From Hemerocallis citrina (lineage: Eukaryota > Streptophyta > Magnoliopsida > Asparagales > Asphodelaceae): a DNA stretch of 64,000 nt. Within the stretch, counting starts at the first letter, position 1, and each line of letters begins with the position of its first letter. The stretch lies in the NCBI GenBank assembly GCA_017893485.1, contig CM030364.1:40155825-40219824 (forward strand), given 5' to 3'. Below the pieces are notes generated by a model, which saw only the letters and a list, made by a program, of their open reading frames with translations, ran no database searches and had not been told where the DNA came from. The position numbers and the translations under genes are program-made. Shown piece after piece: positions 1 through 11,822 of this stretch.

Positions 1-2475
1 TGTACTCGGGTATATCACGATAACAAGATAACAAGATAACAAGTTCATGTTTCCACAAGTGTTCTCCACCTTCCATGTAACCAGTCCATGTAACAGGAGG
101 GCCCTACCGAGTACATTTTCTGAGACGGTCCACTACTAGGTCAACCCTTAGAACCCCGGCTTGTTTAGTATTTTATTACTAAGTCATATATGCACATGCG
201 GGTGGTCATAAAAGTGTCAAGTGAATGATGATAATGCAGCAACATGGTATATTACACAATAATAAGCAAGAAACAGTAAATCTGAAATAGCTGACACAGT
301 CACACTAAAACAGGTATAACTCCTAGACTAAAGCTCCAAATTCGGACTTCTAGTAGGCTATGGACATCTAGACAGATAGGGCTACAAGTTATATTCAAGG
401 ACTTTCTTCTAGTTCTAACTGTATCTCGGCTGAAAACTCCATTCTTTGCAGGTTAGCTGTTCTGGCAGCAGCTAGGTGTCAACTTCTAAGAGGTGAAAAC
501 ATGGTATAAATATATTATAAAAATCTACAGAAATTTGAGGTGAACCCTAAGCATGTCTATAAGGTTCCTGGAAAATTTCATAGCATTCTAACACTTCTAC
601 ATATTATTACACCATCGAATATGTCGAGGTTATAGTAATTTCTGCAGTCTGAAAATGTAGGCTAGCGGGGACTAAAAATGTTATATCTTACAGCTCGTGA
701 CTTCAAATTAAGATTTGTCACTTGGGTTGGAAACTAGGTCCAATGGGTAAAAACTCTCTTTTATATCTTGTGTGCTAAATCTCATATTTACAGGGTCGAA
801 ACCTCTGTGCTAAACAATACATGCAACAAGAATTTTATAAAAACTACCATGTTTATATTCATTAAGTGAGTAGTTATCGAACTAATGAATCACACATATA
901 TCAAGATTAATGTAAAGCAAGCATTGTGAATTTTCTAAATAAAAAGCCAAGTGAATTTATCAAGTTCAAGTCACAAGATTTCATATAAATAATATGCATT
1001 TAATCACTGCGTGTTTTCCTCATGTACAAATTTATTTATTTATTTATTCATGTCAAATGTATGTCTAGGCTTGGGTTTGAGTCAATGGATAATAAAAGAA
1101 ATCAAAAGTACGTCGGGTTAGCTCGTGTAAACCCTCGATACTCTTAACGAGATGGGACACAAGGCAAAATTATCGATAGATAAATTGGAACTACTTGCAT
1201 AAGAGGTCAACTAATCTTGAACTAGAATGAGTAAAATAGTTCAAGTGGACTTGCCTTTTTCGTAGTAGTCGATTCAATAAAATAAGAATAACGGGATCAG
1301 AATCCCGGGGAACAATCCCAAGAGACACGTGCAAAATACGTGCGAGAACTCAACAGCAACAAACAGCAACAGTAGCTATCCCCCACACAAGATCGGCCAA
1401 AACAACAAGGTAGCAAGAGGGATTCAGTGCGGGTAGAACACAGAACAGCGGCAGCAGCGAATCAGGATTCGATCTCGCAGCAGATCCAATCCGAACACGG
1501 AACAGCGGTGGTGGGATCGGTGTGCGCCGAACAGCAAACAGCAAGAGCGGCCAATCGCCGTTCGTCTCCTTCCTTCGATCGAAGAGAGGGAATAGCGCGA
1601 GCCTCGGCGACAGCGCGGTGTGGCGTGGACGGCTGGTGGTGACTGAGTCGACGGTGTTGGTCGGGAAGCGACGCAACCACAAGCGACGGCGAACGGCTCC
1701 GGCGAGAGCGAAGCTCTGTTTCGTGATCGAAACAGAGGAAGACGGAGACGGAGTCTTCTGGGCTTGGGCGGCGCCGGCGAGACTGTGAAGAGCTTGCGGT
1801 GATGTTGCGAAGGTGATCGAAGTGGTTGGGAGAGGGCGACAGTGGTTCGAAGGTGATGTCGGAGTGGGTTCGTCGATGGAGTTGGGTTCGGCTTTGGGGA
1901 GGTCGAAGCGGAGAATAATGGAGATGAGGACGGGGCTAGGTGGTGACTGAGGTGGCATTGGTGACGGCAATGGAGGAACGAGGTCGGGGATGTGATGGAG
2001 TTGGCGATGCGAAGTGCTGGTATTGGGTGATTTTTGGGTGAAGGCGAGAATGGGAGAAGTGAGCGGGAGGTTGTGGGTTGTTTGGGTTTTTGAGAAACAG
2101 GAGAGGGAGAGAGAACGGGAGAGAGAGAGAGAGTTTGTTAAGGGATGGTTCTGATTTGTGGGGAAGGTGGGGTATTTTTAATGCAACCAATAAAGAGGAG
2201 ATCGTGGGATGTTAGGGAATTGTGGGATTGAGGGAGAATTAGTCTGGTTAGTTGGGGAATTGGGTTGTGGGTAGCTTTAAACTAGGATCCAATATCCAAT
2301 AAGATATGGGTTGGGCTTGAGTGTAGATGGGCCACAAAATACAATAATATAATAAATAAATGGAAACTAGTAAGCCCACAACATGACAAAGACCCAGATA
2401 CAATAATTAGGGGGGGGGAAATACATCAAAGACATACAAGAAAAATAATTCGTACAATCAAAAACAGGGGTTACA
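1..2475 (-). repeat. 3' LTR of element 1 (partial)
   Basis: The sequence from 1 to 2475 matches 8326-10794 almost base for base. Similarity stops at GGTTACA (2475), the outer LTR terminus. The first ~667 bases of the LTR, homologous to 7659-8325, lie left of the window. Confidence 0.93.
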
Positions 2476-2490
2476 AATCCTACCCACCTT
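2476..2490 (-). other. Polypurine tract of element 1
   Basis: On the minus strand, AGGTGGGTAGGATTT directly precedes the LTR start TGTAACCCC. A purine-rich run at this place primes plus-strand DNA synthesis in LTR retroelements. Confidence 0.6.
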
Positions 2491-2581
2491 ACACGAAGAA
2501 TTTCGTCCTCGAAATTCAAATCGGTGGATCGTAGGTACCCCGAGAGAAAGAAAGAAAAACAAATAAACATGACAAATACAA

Positions 2582-5500
2582 TTACTCAAAGAGATGAGGG
2601 AATTTCTTCTAAATTTCTTCCTCGAATTCCCAAGTCGACTCACCGGGCAAGTGAGGATTCCAGGAGACACGAACGAGTTTGATCACTTTGTTCTTCAACA
2701 CTTTCTCGCGTCTATCCACAATAGCAACTGGCTGGACTTCGCAAGACAAGTCTGGTCTCATGGACAACTCCGAGTAATCAACCACATGGCTGTCGTCTCT
2801 AACATATTTCCTGAGCTGAGAGACGTGGAATATGTCATGAACTCCGGACAAAGCTGGTGGTAATGCGAGTCGGTAGGCTACCTTGCCCACGCGCTCCACA
2901 ATAAAAAGGACCAATGAATCGGGGACTCAGCTTACCCCCACCACCAAATCGGATGACGCCTTTCCAAGGTGATTCCTTCAGAAACACGTGATCACCTGCC
3001 TCAAACTCTAGAGGTCTACGACGACAGTCAGCCCATTTCTTCTGCCAGTCCTGAGCGGCTTGCAGATGCTTCCGGATCTGAGCTACTGCATCAACTGTCT
3101 TCGTAATCAACTCTGGTCCCAAGAGTTTCCTCTCTCCAATGTCGTCCCAACAGGCTAGGGACCTACATTTACGACCATAGAGTGCTTCAAACGGAGCTGC
3201 ATTGATGCTTGCCTGATAACTGTTGTTGTATGAAAACTCGACCAGGTGCAAGTGATCCTCCCAAGAACCACCAAATTGGAGAACACAGGATCGCAACATA
3301 TCCTCCAGTGTCTGAATCGTCCTTTCGGACTGCCCGTCCATCTGGGGGTGGAATGCTGTGCTATAGTTCAACCTGCTCCCCAGACTCTGTTGAAGACTCT
3401 CCCAGAAATGCGACCTGAACCTCGTATCCCTGTCGGATACGATGCTGACGGGAACACCGTGCAGTCTCACTATCTCCTGAATATACCGTTCCACCAGGCT
3501 CTCAGTAGACTGACCCACCCTGAATGGGATGAAGTGGGCACTCTTCGTCAACCGGTCCACTATCACCCAGATAGCGTTATGACCCTTGGGACTCCTGGGC
3601 AATGCTGTCACGAAGTCCATAGTAATATTCTCCCATTTCCATTCTGGAATCGGAAGAGGTTGCAATAATCTAGCGGTCCTCTGATGCTCTGCCTTCACTT
3701 GCTGACAAATCAGGCATTGTGACACAAACCTTGCCACGGCCCTTTTCATTCCATGCCACCAAAAGTGTTGCTTCAAATCTCTGTACATTTTGGTACCTCC
3801 TGGATGGATAGAGTATTGAGACTGATGTGCTTCCTCGAGTAATCTCTGCCTGACCTCACCTCTAGGAACACATAACCTGGATCCAAAACGGAGTGACCCA
3901 TCTGAATGGATGACTAAGTCAGATCTCAGACCTGCCTCCACTTCACTACGGAATTCCTGCAGTTGCTGATCATCTGCCTGAGCTGCCTTGATCTGCTCCA
4001 CTAACGAAGACTGTAACTGTAACATCATAAATTGCGACGCTGCACCTGGGAGAATCACTTCCAGTTCCATCCTTCTCATATCTTCTAATATTTCCCTCTG
4101 CTTGGTCAGAAACATCGCAGTAGGCCTCCTACTCAGAGCATCGGGTACCAGATTTACCTTGCCCGGGTGATACTGTAAATCGATGTCGAAATCGGCCATA
4201 AGTTCTAACCATATACTCTATCTCATGTTCAGCTCCTTCTGCGTGAACACATATTTGAGACTCTTGTGATCTGTGAAAATTTCGACTCTATCTCCAAGCA
4301 AATAGTGTCTCCATAACTTTAGAGCAAATATCACCGCTGCAAGTTCTAGATCGTGGGTAGGGTAGTTCTTTTCATGCGGCCTCAGCTGCCTTAAAGCATA
4401 AGCTACAACCCTACCTTTCTGCATCAGAACTGCGCCTAAACCTCTACCTGAAGCATCGCAGTGAATCACAAATCCTCCAAAACTGTCTGGTATCATCAGC
4501 ACAGGTGCTGATGTCAACCGATTCTTCAATTCCATAAAAGCTTCCTCACAGGCACCATCCCAGACAAATCTCTGCTCCTTCTTCGTCAAGTTGGTCAAAG
4601 GTCCTGCAATCTTTGAGAAGTCTTGAACGAACTTCCTGTAATATCCTGCCAATCCCAGGAAACTCTGCACTTCTGGTACTGACTTCGGCACCGGCCAATC
4701 CTTGACAGCAGAAATCTTCGACGGATCAACTGATATACCCTCACCAGAGATAACATGACCCAAGAAAGCAATACGATTCAGCCAGAATTCGCACTTGCTG
4801 AGCTTTCTGTACAACTGATTCTCTCTCAGCGTCTGTAGGACAATCCTCAAGTGCTTGGCATGATCCCCCATGTTTCGTGAGTACACCAGGATGTCGTCTA
4901 TGAATACAACGACAAATTGATCCAAGAATGGCGAGAATACCCTGTTCATCAAGCTTATAAATACTGCCGGTGCATTAGTAACGCCGAAGGGCATCACTAA
5001 AAATTCATAGTGTCCATATCTTGTGCGGAACGCTGTCTTTGGAATATCTTCAGTATTTACTTTGACTTGATGATAACCAGAGCGAAGATCCAACTTTGAG
5101 AACACGGATGCACCTCCCAGCTGATCGAACAGATCATCAATCCTTGGTGGTGGGTACCTGTTCTTCATCGTAACCTGGTTCAGCTCCCGATAGTCGATGC
5201 AGAGTCTGCGACTACCGTCCTTCTTAGTGGAGAACAACACTAGAGCTCCCCACGGTGACACACTTGGCCTGATAAATCCCCTGTCCAATAACTCCTGGAT
5301 TTGTACCTTCAGGTCGGCCAGTTCAGCTGGCGCCATGCGGTATGGGTTCTTCGAGATTGGCGTAGTGCCTGGCTGAACTTCAATGCTGAACACTACGTCT
5401 CGGTCTGGTAGAATCCCAGGCAACTCATCAGGGAATACGTCAAGGAAGTCCCGCACAACCACGGGCGCAACTTCTCCATCAGTGCACATTGACTCAAGTG

Positions 5501-5905
5501 CACCAGCCTTCAGGGACATCGGGCTCTCGACACGTGCAGACGGTGTCTCACTCGCATGAAACTCGAACTCAGGTTGCCCAAGAAGCTTGAAGGTCACCTT
5601 CTTCTTCCGACAGTCAATCACTGCATGGGTGACGCCTAGCCAATCCATTCCCAGTATGACGTCGAAGCCCGAATTGTTAATCACAATTAAATCAGCTTCG
5701 AACTCTCTGCCACCAATCAGTAGGGGACTCTGTTTGCACACTTTAGAGCAAACAATAGTACCTCCACCAGTAGTAATGTCCCAGGCTGTTGGCATGTCAT
5801 CGCTTGCTACTCGATGATGGTCGATGAAACGGGAGGACACAAACGAATGGGTTGCACCAGAATCGAACAACACATGGGCAGGAAGAGAATGCACAAGAAT
5901 AATGC
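2582..5905 (-). pseudogene. pol of element 1: protease, RT, RNase H, integrase, chromodomain-like tail
   Basis: The polyprotein would process Gag, copy the RNA and integrate the DNA. In order it shows an aspartic protease (DSGATHSF, about residue 20), reverse transcriptase (YRELNQV; catalytic FIDDIL), RNase H ([11 protein letters not shown]), a zinc HHCC region starting near SIHPGGTKM, an integrase core (MDFVTALP, SDRDTRF and the Glu of QSERTIQ), then a chromodomain-like end (LVRVSWN, STWEFEEE). It is broken three times. TAG at 4218-4220 replaces the expected Gln codon after KELNMR. A one-base indel lies in a T run at about 2899-2909. TAG at 2609-2611 comes just before the likely natural TAA at 2582-2584. 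The first codon is shared with gag across the intron-like gap 5906-6029. Catalytic residues are intact, so decay is young. Confidence 0.9.
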
Positions 5906-6029
5906 CTAATAGAAGATTCAATGATTAAGAAATGGGAATTGCATTCAGGGTAATACAAAGGATCAAACAGCAAGGAGAAAAGATATGTAAGAACTGAATA
6001 TAAAATAATACAATGCAACTACAACATAC
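5906..6029 (-). other. Intron-like segment at the gag-protease junction (element 1)
   Basis: This 124-nt minus-strand segment starts G|GTATGT, is T-rich, has a TTAATC branch-like site and ends ATTAG. Left in place it brings stops and a frame change. Taken out, the V-V-T-G end of Gag runs directly into I-I-L-V and the protease, as in family members with a continuous frame. The phase is 1, within the Gly codon. Element 2 has a comparable gap at the same codon (18524-18612). Confidence 0.6.
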
Positions 6030-7361
6030 CTGTAACTACTCCAGTGGCTGTCTCAGCTTCTGCGGTAGTCAAGTTGAAGGCCTGACCACGACCTCCCATC
6101 TGACCTCCACCAGGAGTCATCCTCCGGTGAACGAAAGCATGTCTCTGTGGAGGGAGAGGTGGCCTCGCCTGAGGTCGGGTCGGTGCTCCAAACTGAGCTG
6201 GACCTCCAGCTGGTGCAACAGGTCCGTTCCTGGGGCAGTCCCGCATGATGTGATCAGCACCCCCGCACGTAAGGCACAGGCGGTTGGCTCGGCGGCAATC
6301 CTTGTGCAAGTGTCCAACTCGATTGCAGAAGGTACATGTCGGGACAGCAGGCGGATACGGCTGCACTCTCACAGGCGGGGTCGGAGCTGGCCTCCGAATA
6401 GGCCCCACAGCAGATCGAGAGAAGACGGGATGCTGCCCCCCTCGCTGAGTAGTATTGGTCCTCTTGTGAGCTTGTTCCTGGACCCTGGCAGCATCAAGTA
6501 TGTCTTCATAAGTGCGATGGCGGTGGGCCACCAACTGGTTATGTAGGTCCGGACGAAGCCCCAACAGAAACCTGCGGGCTCGATCTTCCTCGGTTGTAAC
6601 CAAGGAAGGTGCAAAACGACTGAGCCGAAGAAACTCTGCGGCATACTCATCCACCGTTCGATTCCCCTGAGTCAAGGTAACGTTTTAATTAATATTGTCA
6701 CATATGCTATAGGCAACAATAAATGACTTAATTAACATTACCGAACCTGAGTCAAGTTGACGAATTGCTGCTCCATCTCAGCTCTAGTGACACAGGGGAA
6801 GAATTTCACCATAAAACTCGCGGTGAAGGTGGTCCATGCAATAGGCCTCTCCAATCTATCAGCTTCAGCCTGCTACCAGATACGGGCAAGATCGGTCAAT
6901 TGGATGCTTACTGCATTCACTCGGTCTGCTTCGGCTATCCTAGCAGCGATCAACAACTGCTCTGTTCTAATCAGCCACTGCTCAGCCTCCAATGGACCTT
7001 CAGCACCTGTGAACTTATCGGGGTGTAGCCTCATGAAATCAGCTACATTGCCCGGTCTAGGTGGCAATACTCCAGGCGTAGGTGCAAGAGGCTCCCTGTT
7101 GACAGCTCCTAAGGCTGCCTTCATCATCTCAGCATGCTCTCTCTGCATTTGCGCCATCTGCTGCATGTGCCGCTCATTTTGTTCTTGCTGCAGCGTCATC
7201 ATATGCTGTAGTGCTTGGAGTACAGCAGTGCTCTCAGACCGTTCTTCCCTCTGTTGGGAAGAAGAAGAGCTGCCCCTGAGCATCTGCACAATTTGTGCAC
7301 TAGTCGGCTCTCCCACTGGGTCACCTTCAGGACGGGAAGAGGAAATCTCCTTCCTAACCAT
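6030..7361 (-). pseudogene. gag of element 1
   Basis: Gag forms the particle and packages RNA. The start chosen is the ATG at 7361, in the strong context ACCATGG just after a TACAG acceptor-like site. The N-terminus has a Gln/Met/Glu-rich probable coiled coil, then the capsid-type region (FTGAEGPLEAEQWL) and, after the gap at 6667-6746, RTVDEYAAEFLRLSRFAP. Two zinc knuckles follow: CTFCNRVGHLHKDC and CLTCGGADHIMRDC. A TAG at 6873-6875 follows LARIW, where the family usually has a second aromatic residue. Both exon-like parts stay in frame if 6667-6746 is removed (205 codons, then 212 codons plus one base). The last base joins the protease frame across 5906-6029. Confidence 0.88.
6667..6746 (-). 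other. 80-bp intron-like insertion inside gag (element 1)
   Basis: On the minus strand the segment begins CAG|GTTCGG and ends CTCAG. It is flanked by an 11-base direct repeat (CTTGACTCAGG, at 6746-6756 and 6666-6676). It contains TAA straight after the donor and is not a multiple of three. Its removal gives N-L-T-Q-G-N-R-T, matching the usual Gag core. It could be a spliced intron or a simple insertion with target duplication. Confidence 0.5.
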
Positions 7362-7636
7362 GGTCTGTATCATGGAAAAATACAATTAGCATCTAGATTG
7401 CATGATTATGAATAAATGGAAGGAGCAGGACGATTAGGGAATGAAGGAATTGAACACGAAAGAATCAATCAGGGATCAAGCAAAGGAAGTATGTTGGTTA
7501 TTACATGTTCATGTGATTTGCGTGGTGTACATATTGTTGAGTTAAATCTGGTTAGAACCAAGATCGAGTAATACACCAATCAAAGTCAGACATCCATAAG
7601 ATAGTCATATTTGATCGACACATTACTCAAAACCCA

Positions 7637-7649
7637 GGCTCTGATACCA
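7637..7649 (-). other. Primer binding site, initiator Met tRNA (element 1)
   Basis: The minus strand reads TGGTATCAGAGCC, the classic plant iMet primer site. It sits nine bases inside the LTR end at 7659. Confidence 0.88.
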
Positions 7650-7658
7650 CTAAAAACC

Positions 7659-10600
7659 TGTCACGCCCCGCTTCCCAAAATACGGAAATACGAGCCCGTA
7701 ACGTAGGCCCAGCGAATGATTTTAATATCATTCATAAGCTGTACCAGTCCCAACTCAACAATACTCAGAAAATTATATCACAACCACGCAAATAATAACA
7801 TCACAGAACAATAATTGAATTCAAGAAATTAATAATCCAACATGATAATAATGCTGAGAAATAAGTAGCAGTTACGGGTCGAAAGCCCGGGGTACAATTC
7901 TAAATAAATAAAAGAATTACAATGAATGAAAAAGAACATGAAGGGGAATAATTTATTATCAAGCAGTTGCTCCAATCTAAAAGTACTGCTCGCCGACTCC
8001 TTCTGGTAGATCCTCGGGTTCACCTGTGGCTGGGTTAACTAAAGAAGAAAAATAAATGTCCTTAGAGCAAGTATGGACGGCAAGTAGTGAAAACAGAGAG
8101 TAAAGGAGTAAGGTACGTGTAGGAAATATGAATCAAGATCAAATTTTGCAAGAACAATAATGGTACTAATAGCAATGGTCTTTATCAAGTATATATGCAT
8201 GTCAACTAGGTCTATTATCAAGTTGTTTCTCCTAACTAGTGCACGTACTACTGCATCCCATACTACAGGTTCGATGTACGCACAACAGTGTTCGTTTTAG
8301 ACTTCGTGGTGGGGTCTACAGAGCGTGTACTCGGGTATATCACGATAACAAGATAACAAGATAACAAGTTCACGTTTCCACAAGTGTTCTCCACCTTCCA
8401 TGTAACCAGTCCATGTAACAGGAGGGCCCTACCGAGTATATTTTCTAACACGGTCCACTACTAGGTCAACCCTTAGAACCCCTGCTTGTTTAGTATTTTA
8501 TTACTAAGTCATATATGCACATGCGGGTGGTCATAAGAGTGTCCAGTGAATGATGATAATGCTGCAACATGGTATATTACACAATAATAAGCAAGAAACA
8601 GTAAATCTGAAATAGCTGACACAGTCACATTAAAACAGGTATAACTCCTAGACTAAAGCTCCAAATTCGGACTTCTAGTAGGCTATGGACATCTAGACAG
8701 ATAGGGATACAAGTTATATTCAGGGACTTTCTGCTAGTTCTAACTGTATCTAGGCTAAAAACTCCATTCTTTGCAGGTTAGCTGTTCTGGTAGTAGCTAG
8801 GTGTCAACTTCTAAGGGGTGAAAACATGGCATAAATATATTATAAACATCTACAGAAATTTGAGGTGAACCCTAAGCATGTCTATAAGGTTCTTGAAAAA
8901 TATCATAGCATTCTAACACTTCTACATAGTATTACACCATCGAATATGTTGAGGTTATAGTAATTTCTGCAGTCTGAAAATGTAGGCTAGCGGGGATTAA
9001 AAATGTTATATCTTACAGCTCGTGACTTCAAATTAAGATTTGTCACTTGGGTTGGAAACTAGGTCCAATGGGTAAAAACTCTCTTTTATATCTTGTGTGC
9101 TAAATCTCATATTTACAGGGTCGAAACCTCTGTGCTAAACAATACATGCAACAAGAATTTTATAAAAACTACCATATTTATATTCATTAAGTGAGTAGTT
9201 ATCAAACTAATGAATCACACATATATCAAGATTAATGTAAAGCAAGCATTGTGAATTTTCTAAATAACAAGCCAAGTGAATTTATCAAGTTCAAGTCACA
9301 AGATTTCATATAAATAATATGCATTTAATCACGGCGTGTTTTCCTCATGTACAAATTTATTTATTTATTCATGTCAAATGTATGTCTAGGCTTGGGTTTG
9401 AGTCAATGGATAATAAAAGAAATCAAAAGTACGTCGGGTTAGCTCGTGTAAACCCTCGATACTCTTAACGAGATGGGACACAAGGCAAAATTATCGATAA
9501 ATAAATTGGAACTACTTGCATAAGAGGTCAACTAATCTTGAACTAGAATGAGTAAAATAGTTCAAGTGGACTTGCCTTTTTCGTAGTAGTCGATTCAATA
9601 AAATAAGAATAACAGGATCAGAATCTCGGGGAACAATCCTAAGAGACACGTGCAAAATACGTGCAAGAACTCAACAGCAACAAACAGCAACAGTAGCTAT
9701 CCCCTACACAAGATCGGCCAAAACATAAAGGTAGCAAGAAGGATTCAGTGCGGGTAGAACACAGAACAGCGGTAGCAGCGAATCAGGATTCGATCTTGCA
9801 GCAGATCCAATCCGAACACGGAACAGCAGTGGTGGGATCGGTGTGCGCCGAACAGCAAACAGCAAGAGCGGCCAATCGTCGTTCGTCTCCTTCCTTCGAT
9901 CGAAGAGAGGGAACAGCGCAAGCCTCGGCGACAGCGCAGTGTGGCGTGGGCGGCTGGTGGTGACTGAGTTGACGGTGTTGGTCGGGAAGCGACGCAACCA
10001 CAAGCGACGGCGAACGGCTCCGGCGAGAGCGAAGCTCTGTTTCATGATCGAAACAGAGGAAGACAGAGACAGAGTCTTCTGGGCTTGGGCAACGCCGGCG
10101 AGACTATGAAGAGCTCGCGGTGATGTTGCGAAGGTGATCGAAGTGGTTGGGAGAGGGCGACAGTGGTTTGAAGGTGATGTCGGAGTGGGTTCGTCGATGG
10201 AGTTGGGTTCGGCTTTGGGGAGGTCGAAGCGGAGAATAATGGAGATGAGGACGGGGCTAGGTGGTGACTGAGGTGGCGTTGGTGATGGCAATGGAGGAAC
10301 GAGGTCGGGGATGTGATGGAGTTGGCGATGCGAAGTGCTGGTATTGGGTGATTTTTGGGTGAAGGCGAGAATGGGAGAAGTGAGCGGGAGGTTGTGGGTT
10401 GTTTGGGTTTTTAGAAACAGGAGAGGGAGAGAGAACGGGAGAGAGAGAGAGAGTTTGTTAAGGGGTGGTTCTAATTTGTGGGGAAGGTGGGGTATTTTTA
10501 ATGCAACCAATAAAGAGGAGATCGTGGGATGTTAGGGAATTGTGGGATTGAGGGAGAATTAGTCTGGTTAGTTGGGGAATTGGGTTGTGGGTAGCTTTAG

Positions 10601-10794
10601 ACTAGGATCCAATATCCAATAAGATATGGGTTGGGCTTGAGTGTAGATGGGCCATAAAATACAATAATATAATAAATAAATGGAAACTAGTAAGCCCACA
10701 ACATGACAAAGACCCAGATACAATAATTAGGGAGGAAAAATACATCAAAGACATACAAGAAAAATAATTCGTACAATCAAAAACAGGGGTTACA
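7659..10794 (-). repeat. 5' LTR of element 1
   Basis: A 3136-bp LTR bounded by TG (7659) and CA (10794), with short inverted ends TGTCAC/GTTACA. Its inner side faces the primer site and its right portion repeats 1-2475. The GC-rich part near 9750-10450 holds a pyrimidine-rich sense strand typical of an untranslated leader. Confidence 0.92.
10489..10506 (-). promoter_or_regulatory. Possible LTR core promoter of element 1
   Basis: On the minus strand GCATTAAAAATACCCC is followed, after ~40 bases, by a CT repeat (10430-10455). This resembles a TATA-like box with a pyrimidine initiator. The box is not canonical. Confidence 0.3.
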
Positions 10795-10799
10795 TTTAG

Positions 10800-11395
10800 T
10801 ACCAAATATAGGTAAACCCTAGGTCCTTAAATTTTGAGATACCAAAAAAATAGGTATTTTAAAAAATCATTTGCAATCTTATCAGCTTCCTCCATTCTAA
10901 AGTTTGGTTGCAAAGACTCATATTGTTTGCGAAGTTCCTCAATATTTACCTCCAATTGTTCCATATTACTCCTTAGTTGAGCCTCTACAAAATGATCAAA
11001 CCATAAAACACACATACAATACTACAATTCATCAAAAATTTTCAAACAAAACAAAAGATATAGAAAAGATGATATTTACCCTCTACCATTCAAAAACTGA
11101 AACCATCACTTTACACTTCCTACAAAAGATAAAACAAATCTCATTTACCTTATAGAGCCACAATTCTTGAAATTTATAATTACATAGAGTAAAAAGCTCC
11201 ACCAAATTATTTATTTTAAACAACAATGTAACTAACATAAAATCAAAGTAGAATTACATAAATACACATGAAAATAGAAACTTATTCCGAAACATATTGC
11301 ATAATGTTTTGAAAGACTTAATTTTCCCCCATTCTATAATATTCACATGCTTCTATCACCCTAAATTTTAAATCCTAAACCCTAAAAATCAAATT
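10800..11395. other. AT-rich spacer with a possible coding remnant
   Basis: Between element 1 and the TRIM. The minus strand at about 10850-10980 encodes a charged, coiled-coil-like stretch (MEQLEVNIEELRKQYESLQ) preceded by an acceptor-like TTTGTAG. It could be an exon remnant of a transposon gene, but I do not recognise the family. I see nothing else here. Confidence 0.3.
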
Positions 11396-11624
11396 TGTAA
11401 CACCACGCCCCAATACTCAGACAATTTTATTTATTTATAAATTATTTATAGTACAACTGCCCACCACAAGCTGCCTCTCAAAAAGTGGTTAACCAATTAG
11501 GTGACTCTTAATCATAGGCAATTATATTTATTATTTAATTATTCTTGTTAATTATTTATTATTTAATCATAGACAATACTACTATATTATTATATATATC
11601 TATTTGAAATTACGGGGTGTTACA
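11396..11624 (-). repeat. 3' LTR of the TRIM-like element
   Basis: A 229-bp LTR with perfect 9-bp inverted ends, TGTAACACC and GGTGTTACA. Confidence 0.7.
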
Positions 11625-11636
11625 TACACCCCCTTT
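11625..11636 (-). other. Polypurine tract of the TRIM-like element
   Basis: The minus strand reads AAAGGGGGTGTA immediately before the LTR start. Confidence 0.6.
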
Positions 11637-11806
11637 AGAAATCAGCGTTCTCACTGAGTACGGGGCATGCACAACCTAGTGCAGGATCTCCTTTCTAGCC
11701 AATGTGGAGTGGCGTACCATAGTCCCGGAATACATCCGCCCTGACCATGTTCAGCCCAGTCCCGGAAAACATCCACCTGACTATTCCACACTCAATGTCG
11801 AAAGTC

Positions 11807-11819
11807 GGCTCTGATACCA
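11807..11819 (-). other. iMet primer binding site of the TRIM-like element
   Basis: The minus strand reads TGGTATCAGAGCC, three bases from the LTR terminus at 11823. Confidence 0.75.
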
Positions 11820-11822
11820 TTT

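Larger units (their letters stand above)
1..10794 (-). mobile_element. Ty3/gypsy Tekay-like chromovirus (element 1)
   Basis: This is an LTR retrotransposon read on the minus strand. Its order is 5' LTR (7659-10794), Met-tRNA primer site, gag, protease, reverse transcriptase, RNase H, integrase, chromodomain-like tail and 3' LTR (1-2475, continuing outside the window). Two Cys knuckles in Gag, integrase followed by a chromodomain-like tail, and very long LTRs fit the Tekay/Del clade. The two LTRs match along their whole shared length with only scattered substitutions, so insertion is fairly recent. Coding is broken by in-frame stops at 6873, 4218 and 2609 and a one-base shift near 2905, so this copy is not autonomous. 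The five bases after the right LTR are TTTAG; the matching left duplication is outside the window. Confidence 0.93.

Noticed and set aside
1350..2190. Reading frames on both strands in the LTR leader (including 206- and 84-codon frames)
   Set aside because: Low-complexity frames in CT/GA-rich LTR DNA with no domain. They shift between the two LTR copies, so I do not call them genes.
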